In this document: in pieces, positions 37,647-42,162 of the stretch
Layout of the letters: each line of letters begins with the position of its first letter
Position numbering within the stretch: the stretch's first letter is position 1
Assembly: GCA_021159185.1 (NCBI GenBank)
Contig: JAGGSH010000007.1
Span: 1-42,162 of the forward strand
Direction of reading: 5' to 3'
DNA from: a bacterium
GTDB lineage: Bacteria; Patescibacteriota; Minisyncoccia; Moranbacterales; UBA9337
Length of the DNA: 42,162 nt
Notes under the pieces: generated by a model
Database searches by the model: none
What the model saw: the letters and a program-made list of their open reading frames with translations, nothing else
What the model was told of the DNA's origin: nothing
Program-made: the position numbers and the translations under genes

Positions 37647-39227
37647 ATGACCAAATCCAAAATTTTTTTAATTTTATCATTAAGTTTTACGGCGGGAGTT
37701 TTCGCGAGATCGTTTTTTGATATTGGTTTAACTCTGATTTATTTTTCACTGGTCCTAATAATAATATTTTTTGTTCTGGGATATAAAAACAAAATCGCTT
37801 GGGTTGCTATCTTGGCGGTTTTATTTTTTATCGTGGGAATTTGGCGGACCGAGATTGATTTAAAAAAGCTGGAAGATTTAAATCTTGGCGAAAAAAATAT
37901 TTCCGCGGAAGTGGCGGTGATCAAAGAGCCGGAGCAGAAAGAAAAATATCAGAAGCTGATTGTAGAATTCACCCCCTCTGTCCTCCGGACATCTCCCCCT
38001 CAAAGAGGGGGAGAGGAAAAAGTAGAGATTTCCTCTCCGCCCGAGGCGGATTCTCCTCTTTTAACAAAGGGAGAGGACTTAAGATTATTAATTAACGCTG
38101 ATCCTTATTTGGAAATAAATTATGGTGATAAATTAAAAATAGACTGTTCTTTGGAAATTCCGGAAAACTTTTCCGATGATTTTGATTACAGAATGTATTT
38201 AGCCAAGGACAAAATTTATTATCTCTGCCGCAATGCTCAAATTGAAAAAATGGAAAGCGGTGAGGCCGGCAAGCCCGGCACTTTTTTATCTAAAAAAGTG
38301 CCGGGTAAACTCTATGGCGCTATTTTGAAAACAAAAAATAAAATGGAGGAAAAAATAAACCAGGTTATTCCCCAGCCTCAGGCGGCGCTGGCTGATGGAT
38401 TATTATTCGGAGGAAGCAGCCGGCTTTCTAAAGAGGTGAACGATAATTTTTCCAAAACCGGAATGACCCATATTGTGGCGGTTTCCGGATATAATGTTTC
38501 CATTATAGCGGAATACTTGATTTTGGCGGGAATATTTTTAGGGTTTTGGCGGAAGCAGGCTTTTTGGTTCGCGTTGGCGGGAATAATTATTTTTGTGGTT
38601 ATGATCGGGCTTCCCGCTTCAGCGGCGCGGGCGGGAGTAATGGGGACGCTTCTTATCTGGGCGATGAAAAACGGACGATTGGCTAATTCTCAAAACGCCA
38701 TTATTTTTGCCGGAGCGGTAATGCTAATAATAAATCCTTTGATTTTGCGCTGGGATATTGGATTTCAATTATCCTTTATGGCGACATTGGGAATTATAAT
38801 GTTGGCTCCTTTTTGGGAAAAATATTTTATTAAAAAACACAAAGTGTTGGGACTGGCGGAGATATTATTTTTAACGGTCAGCGCGCAAATATTCGTCTTG
38901 CCGATTATTTTGCATAATTTTCATAATTTGTCATTTGTTTCCATTCCGGCTAATCTTTTAATTTTAACCATTGTTCCCATAACTATGCTGTTGGTTTTTC
39001 TAACGGCAGTCAGCGGATTTATTTTTTATCCCTTGTCGCTGGCATTTGCCTGGCTGGCCTATCTTCCGCTAAAATATGAAATAGAAATCGTGAACGCGCT
39101 GGCAAATCTAAGTTGGGCGAATAAAGAAGTAGAAAATTTCGGGTGGCGGCAGGCGGTGGTTTGGTATTTGGTTTTGTTTCTAATAATTTTTTTCTTAAAA
39201 GAAAAACGGAGATTGAAAGAGAAATAA
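37647..39227 (+). CDS. comEC: ComEC/Rec2 competence channel protein (membrane part only), with repeat-derived insertion
   Basis: 526 residues from the ATG at 37647; the in-frame TTG at 37626 lies upstream of the predicted transcription start. N-terminal hydrophobic segments and an OB-like DUF4131 region are followed by the competence domain: G-L-L-F-G-G-S-S, M-T-H-I-V-A-V-S-G-Y-N-V-S-I-I, and A-S-A-A-R-A-G-V-M. About ten membrane helices. The C-terminal metallo-beta-lactamase domain of full-length ComEC is missing here and is encoded by the gene at 39671. Residues ~108-144 (TPSVLRTSPPQRGGEE ... SPPEADSPLLTKGED) are encoded by two palindromic repeats of the DUF559-associated family. It conducts single-stranded DNA across the membrane during uptake. 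Confidence 0.92.
   Translation: MTKSKIFLILSLSFTAGVFARSFFDIGLTLIYFSLVLIIIFFVLGYKNKIAWVAILAVLFFIVGIWRTEIDLKKLEDLNLGEKNISAEVAVIKEPEQKEKYQKLIVEFTPSVLRTSPPQRGGEEKVEISSPPEADSPLLTKGEDLRLLINADPYLEINYGDKLKIDCSLEIPENFSDDFDYRMYLAKDKIYYLCRNAQIEKMESGEAGKPGTFLSKKVPGKLYGAILKTKNKMEEKINQVIPQPQAALADGLLFGGSSRLSKEVNDNFSKTGMTHIVAVSGYNVSIIAEYLILAGIFLGFWRKQAFWFALAGIIIFVVMIGLPASAARAGVMGTLLIWAMKNGRLANSQNAIIFAGAVMLIINPLILRWDIGFQLSFMATLGIIMLAPFWEKYFIKKHKVLGLAEILFLTVSAQIFVLPIILHNFHNLSFVSIPANLLILTIVPITMLLVFLTAVSGFIFYPLSLAFAWLAYLPLKYEIEIVNALANLSWANKEVENFGWRQAVVWYLVLFLIIFFLKEKRRLKEK
37970..38076 (+). repeat. Two DUF559-type terminal repeats inserted in frame in comEC
   Basis: The first (37970-38016) matches the right end of the intergenic unit at 24354-24400 at about 45 of 47 bases. 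The second (38030-38076) is CCTCTCCGCC-CGA-GGCGGATTCTCC... GGGAGAGG, closest in layout to 5209-5257. Both are read through without stops and add about 36 residues. Confidence 0.85.
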
Positions 39228-39299
39228 GACACTATAATTTGACTTACAAATTTGGCTTACATCAATATATCAATATATTGATGTAGAGAAATCATAATT

Positions 39300-39592
39300 T
39301 GTAAGAAACCCTGGCGTTGTTTGCATTTTCTCTTTTATGCCATTCCGTCCCGCTTAGCGGGAGGAGAGAAACGGAAAAATTTATCCGGAATCTACGCATA
39401 TAAAATGAGGAAGAGATTCCCGATCCCTGCCTGGCGGCAGACAGGGATAAAATCGCTGGCTTAAAAAATTACTCTGGATTCCCGCTTTCGCGGGAATGAC
39501 ACTTCGACGGTTTCGTTCTGGATTCCAGGCATTTTTTCTTCCACTCTCCGCCAAAGGCGGACAAGCGTTACAGAAAAAATTCTGGAATGACA
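39300..39592. repeat. Composite repeat, copy 1 (TGTAAGAA...GGAATGACA)
   Basis: It begins TGTAAGAAACCCTGGCGTTG and ends AAAAATTCTGGAATGACA. It contains a CCCGC-TTA-GCGGG hairpin, a CCTGCC-TGGC-GGCAG palindrome, CCCGC-TTTC-GCGGG, and a CCGCC-AAA-GGCGG hairpin. Copy 2 (41908-42135) shares both ends and the TTCCAGGCATTTTTTCTTCC segment but carries different inner palindromes. Confidence 0.8.
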
Positions 39593-39604
39593 CAAAAAAA
39601 TTTA

Positions 39605-39640
39605 TATACCGCTATGGTGCGACCGCAACGTAACGGTATA
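39605..39640 (+). repeat. 36-nt palindromic repeat R5 upstream of the MBL gene
   Basis: TATACCGCTATGG ... GCGACCGCAACG ... TAACGGTATA, in the R1/R4 subfamily. It ends 30 bases before the ATG of the metallo-beta-lactamase gene and continues into TATAAA, a possible -10. Confidence 0.82.
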
Positions 39641-39670
39641 TAAATTCAGTGCTTGCTAATTATTATACTT

Positions 39671-40537
39671 ATGCAAAATAGAAAATTAATCTACGGAATT
39701 TTACTTTCGCTTTTTATCCTCTGCTTAATTTTGGGAGGCGTTATTTTTTATTCCAGAAATTCCCAAGAACTCAAAGTCGTTTTTCTTAACATCGGGCAAG
39801 GCGACGCGATTTTAATTATTCAGGGAAAAAATCAAGTTTTAGTTGACGGCGGAAAAAGCGGAAAATTATTATTGGAAAGACTGGGAAAATTTATTCCTTT
39901 TTGGGATAGGCAGATTGAGGCGGTAGTAGCCACTCATCCCGACCAAGATCATATCGGAGGGCTGGCAAGCGTGTTGCGGAATTATAAAGTGGAAACGGTT
40001 ATGGAAACCAAGGCCAAAAGCAAAACGCAAGTTTATAAAAGGTGGGAGGACGAAATAGAGAAAGAGCAGGCGCAACGCGCGGAAGCGGTTAGGGGCGCGC
40101 GGATTAAATTTCCCAACGGCGCGCTGGCTGAAATTATTTATCCTTTTTGTTCGCTGGCCGATTCCCAATCAAAAGATAATAACGCGAACAGTATTGTGAT
40201 AAAACTTACTTTCGGGGAAGAGAGTTTTTTATTAACGGGAGACTTGCCGAGCAAGCAAGAGAAAATATTAATTGACAGCGGGCTGGATTTGCAATCGCGT
40301 ATTTTAAAAGCCGGGCATCACGGATCCAAACATTCCACCAGCGCGGAATTTCTGAAATCCGTTAAATCGGAAGAAGCCATTATTTCCGTGGGCAAAAACA
40401 GTTACGGACATCCCCATTCGGCCGTTTTGGGAAGATTGCGGGAACAGGGAATTAAATTTTGGCGCACCGATGAAAAGGGGAATATAGTTTATAAATGTAA
40501 AAGCCAAAATGAAAAATGCGAAAGATATTTTGACTGA
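39671..40537 (+). CDS. Metallo-beta-lactamase-fold protein, separate C-terminal domain of ComEC
   Basis: 288 residues from the ATG at 39671. One N-terminal membrane helix (~5-25) is followed by an extracytoplasmic MBL domain: V-F-L-N-I-G-Q-G-D-A-I-L, V-D-G-G, and T-H-P-D-Q-D-H-I-G-G (the H-x-D-x-D-H zinc and catalytic motif). L-L-T-G-D-L and G-H-H-G-S-K-H-S-T follow. This is the standard ComEC C-terminal domain signature, here as its own gene 443 bases after comEC. In the family it is thought to degrade the non-transported strand. The membrane anchor would place it beside the channel. TTG at 39653 is a less likely start. Confidence 0.92.
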   Translation: MQNRKLIYGILLSLFILCLILGGVIFYSRNSQELKVVFLNIGQGDAILIIQGKNQVLVDGGKSGKLLLERLGKFIPFWDRQIEAVVATHPDQDHIGGLASVLRNYKVETVMETKAKSKTQVYKRWEDEIEKEQAQRAEAVRGARIKFPNGALAEIIYPFCSLADSQSKDNNANSIVIKLTFGEESFLLTGDLPSKQEKILIDSGLDLQSRILKAGHHGSKHSTSAEFLKSVKSEEAIISVGKNSYGHPHSAVLGRLREQGIKFWRTDEKGNIVYKCKSQNEKCERYFD

Positions 40538-40560
40538 CGCAGATACAGGAGAATTTTTAA

Positions 40561-40598
40561 AAGTCACATCTATTCACGATCGTGAGCAGATGTAACTT
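40561..40598. repeat. Long hairpin with CACGATCGTG core (arms AAGTCACATCT/AGATGTAACTT)
   Basis: Arms of 11 bases pair with one mismatch around ATT-CACGATCGTG-AGC. It has no T-run, so it is probably not a terminator. It shares its core with 34860-34883. Confidence 0.65.
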
Positions 40599-40757
40599 AA
40601 TGAATTAGCGCAATAATGTTTTTGTCTGCCGCTAACGCGCGATTACGCGTTCGCAGCAACTGTTTAAAATTTTAAGTTAGCCGGTCGGTTTGCCAAAGGC
40701 GGAAGGTTGTGGTAAATTTAATCTCAGATTATTTAATTGTTAGCGTTATAAAAAACT

Positions 40758-41372
40758 ATGGACAAACATCCTAAAAAAGAAAGAACATTGGTAATTATTA
40801 AACCCGACGGAGTTCAGAGAAGCTTGATCGGGGAGATTATAAAGCGTTATGAAAGAACGGGGCTGAAACTTATAGCTATGAAAATGTTAATTCCCACTGA
40901 AGAAATGGCTACAAAACATTATTATGAAGTCGGCGGTGACGCATGGTTGGAAGAAGTTGGAAGAAAAGCTCGGGAAAATTATGAAAAAAAAGGACTCAAA
41001 AGCCCCTTTGCCACCAATATGGAAAATGGAAAAGCGATTATGAAATCAAACGCCAAATATCTTAGCGCCGGTCCGGTGGTGGCTATGATTTGGCAGGGAA
41101 ATCAGGCGACAGGATTGGTCAGAAAAATTACCGGAGGGACGGAGCCGCTTTCTTCAGATGTGGGAACTATTCGCGGCGATTTCACTTTGGATACATATCA
41201 GATGGCTGATGCTGGCGAAAGAAGTATTAGAAATTTAATTCACGCCTCGGGAAATACGGAAGAAGCGGAAAAAGAAATTCCAATTTGGTTCAGTGAAAAA
41301 GAAATTTTGAAATATAATCATATCCAGGAAAAGATTTTATATGATGTGAATTTGGACGGAATTTTGGAATAA
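40758..41372 (+). CDS. ndk: Nucleoside diphosphate kinase, enlarged form
   Basis: 204 residues against ~140-150 for most bacterial NDKs. Conserved: T-L-V-I-I-K-P-D-G-V-Q-R, S-A-G-P-V-V-A-M, G-T-I-R-G-D-F and the phosphohistidine H162 in R-N-L-I-H-A-S-G-N. The extra length is an insertion of roughly 20-25 residues between the early helix and the Kpn-loop region (about 58-100, ALEEVGRKARENYEKK-like) and a longer C-terminus. NDK balances NTP and dNTP pools using ATP. TATAAA ends 5 bases before the ATG; there is no Shine-Dalgarno. Confidence 0.95.
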   Translation: MDKHPKKERTLVIIKPDGVQRSLIGEIIKRYERTGLKLIAMKMLIPTEEMATKHYYEVGGDAWLEEVGRKARENYEKKGLKSPFATNMENGKAIMKSNAKYLSAGPVVAMIWQGNQATGLVRKITGGTEPLSSDVGTIRGDFTLDTYQMADAGERSIRNLIHASGNTEEAEKEIPIWFSEKEILKYNHIQEKILYDVNLDGILE

Positions 41373-41394
41373 CATTTTTTTATTAGCAGTATAT

Positions 41395-41426
41395 AAAGAA
41401 AGAACGGCAGTAACCGTTCTTTCTTT
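41395..41426 (+). terminator. Rho-independent terminator after ndk
   Basis: AAAGAAAGAACGG and CCGTTCTTTCTTT form a 13-bp stem around a 6-base loop; TTTT lies within and after the descending arm. Confidence 0.85.
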
Positions 41427-41488
41427 TGTTTTCAAAGCGGATGTGCTATTTTTAATTCAAGAAACTGGGGCATAGTATGATAATACAC

Positions 41489-41912
41489 ATGAAAAATTTT
41501 ATAACAAACGGAAAAACAGACAATCTGAAAAAGCGTTTAGTGGAACTTATTTCCAAAAGCGAGGAGCTGAAATTTTTGGTCGGCTTTTTTATTTTTCCGG
41601 AGTTGCTGAATTATACTCGTCTTTAAAGGAGAAAAAAGGAGATGTGAAATTGAGAATATTAGCCGGTCTTGTTTCATTGATCTTGATAAGCTAAAACAGG
41701 ATTTTCCCAAGAGATGAAAAGAAGAGAAAATAAAATTAGAAAAGCAATATTCTGAATTTAAAATTATTTGGCAAATAGAAAATCTTGAAGATGAGTTTAA
41801 AAAAGTTTTAGGCGGTCAATGTAAAAATAAATATAGACTGAATAGAATAGCAAGAAAAAAAACAGATGAGTTTATAAATTCTGACTTTTGGAAAAAAATA
41901 CTTAATCTGTAA
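41489..41912 (+). pseudogene. Decayed gene: N-terminal fragment of a PLD-like/helicase protein plus an unassigned tail
   Basis: From the ATG at 41489 the frame reads M-K-N-F-I-T-N-G-K-T-D-N-L-K-K-R-L ... E-L-K-F-L-V-G-F-F, the start of the PLD-like domain of large SNF2/DEAD helicase-related proteins. It shifts at the T-run near 41585; the next frame continues F-Y-F-S-G-V-A-E-L-Y-S-S-L-K-E. A second shift leads to D-L-D-K-L-K-Q-D-F-P-K-R, a TGA at 41715, and an open stretch to a TAA at 41910. The parent protein would be near 1,000 residues, so most is deleted. A TATGAT box 7 bases before the ATG survives. Confidence 0.75.
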
Positions 41913-42135
41913 GAATCACTAGCGTTGTTTACATTTTCTTTCTCTGTCATTCCGGAAAATTTCGGAGCAGCAACGGAGAAATTTATCCGGAATCTAGGAC
42001 GAGAAATCGCAAATGCAATAAAATAAACAGTTAATTTAAAGGCTCTTGCAATCTAACTCTGGATTCCAGGCATTTTTTCTTCCACTGCCTGCCTGCCGGC
42101 GAGGCAGGCGTTACAGAAAAAATTCTGGAATGACA
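41908..42135. repeat. Composite repeat, copy 2
   Basis: It begins TGTAAGAATCACTAGCGTTG, contains GTCATTCCGG ... ATCCGGAATCTAGGA, ACTCTGGATTCCAGGCATTT and a GCCTGCC-TGCCGGC-like palindrome, and ends AAAAATTCTGGAATGACA. It starts on the stop codon of the pseudogene and pairs with copy 1 at 39300-39592. Confidence 0.8.
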
Positions 42136-42162
42136 AGTGAAAATAATTAACAAAAAATGTAA

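Larger units (their letters stand above)
39228..39670. repeat. Gap filled by nested repeats between comEC and the MBL gene
   Basis: No gene is seen. It holds a hairpin at 39243-39305 (CTTACAAATT ... TACATCAATATAT, ATATATTGATGTA ... AATTTGTAAG), a composite TCATTCC-family repeat at 39300-39592, and the 36-nt repeat R5. The composite repeat is shared with 41908-42135. Confidence 0.75.

Noticed and set aside
41489-41600. Intact small gene for the N-terminal helicase-like fragment
   Set aside because: The frame breaks at a T-run where the family sequence continues in the next frame, so it is decay and not a real short protein.
41489-41912. Reading TGA as an amino acid to rescue the pseudogene (recoded-UGA lineage)
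   Set aside because: Many intact genes here end in TGA at family-typical lengths (for example frr, dnaE, murA), and the locus also has frameshifts that recoding would not repair.
1-42162. tRNA, rRNA or riboswitch genes
   Set aside because: No T-loop-like GGTTCRAAT with a paired acceptor stem, no rRNA stretch, and no recognisable riboswitch core was seen; hairpins present are explained by repeats or terminators. A covariance-model scan would be decisive.

Overview
The window looks like the core chromosome of a Candidate Phyla Radiation bacterium (Patescibacteria), most likely a Parcubacteria-type lineage. The evidence is indirect: AT-rich DNA, compact single-copy housekeeping genes, a strictly anaerobic ribonucleotide reductase, a proline-tRNA ligase without its editing domain, a threonine-tRNA ligase without its TGS domain, a stand-alone PaaX/Cas2-like protein, many genes without a Shine-Dalgarno sequence, and abundant palindromic repeats. 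TGA works as a stop in many genes, which argues against the recoded SR1/Gracilibacteria groups. No rRNA, tRNA or CRISPR array was found.

Layout. 1-5.3 kb is accessory: the 3' end of a modular beta-helix surface protein, an AAA/DUF4143 ATPase lying between two copies of that protein's C-terminal coding end, a BNR-repeat lipoprotein, and a DUF559 endonuclease gene bounded by inverted repeats. 5.3-10 kb carries frr, rseP, proS and murA. 10-10.8 kb is a PaaX/Cas2-like gene between 36-nt palindromes. 10.9-17.1 kb (minus strand) is dnaE, an MNT/HEPN pair and thrS. 17.2-23.8 kb holds rnhB, a polysaccharide polymerase/ligase-like TPR protein, lepB, hisS and a HIT protein. 23.9-28.3 kb is a translation and division cluster (rpsU, yqeY, ybeY, dgkA, ftsA, ftsZ). 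28.7-33.9 kb has a kinase-fold protein (minus strand) and nrdR-nrdD-nrdG behind a probable NrdR/DnaA-controlled promoter. 34-37.5 kb has small proteins and a TreT-like glycosyltransferase. 37.6-42.2 kb has a ComEC split into channel and metallo-beta-lactamase genes, ndk, and a decayed helicase-like gene.

The most unusual content is the repeat biology. At least five families are present: (1) 36-nt TATACC...GGTATA palindromes, two of which bracket the PaaX/Cas2-like gene, one supplying its -10 box; (2) TIR-like CCTCCCC.../...GGGGGAGAGG repeats that flank the DUF559 gene and also form short gene-less copies; (3) TCATTCC...GGAATGA elements with interchangeable inner palindromes; (4) hairpins with a CACGATCGTG-type core and differing arms; (5) a perfect 28-bp inverted repeat. 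Repeats have also entered coding sequence in frame in thrS, dnaE, rnhB, comEC and probably nrdG, resembling the protein-coding palindromic elements of Rickettsia.

A second theme is probable leaderless transcription: several genes have a TATAAT-type box ending only 5-7 nt before the ATG, often as TGCTATAAT, while a few others have strong AGGAGG sites. All functional calls come from reading motifs by eye; no database search was run.
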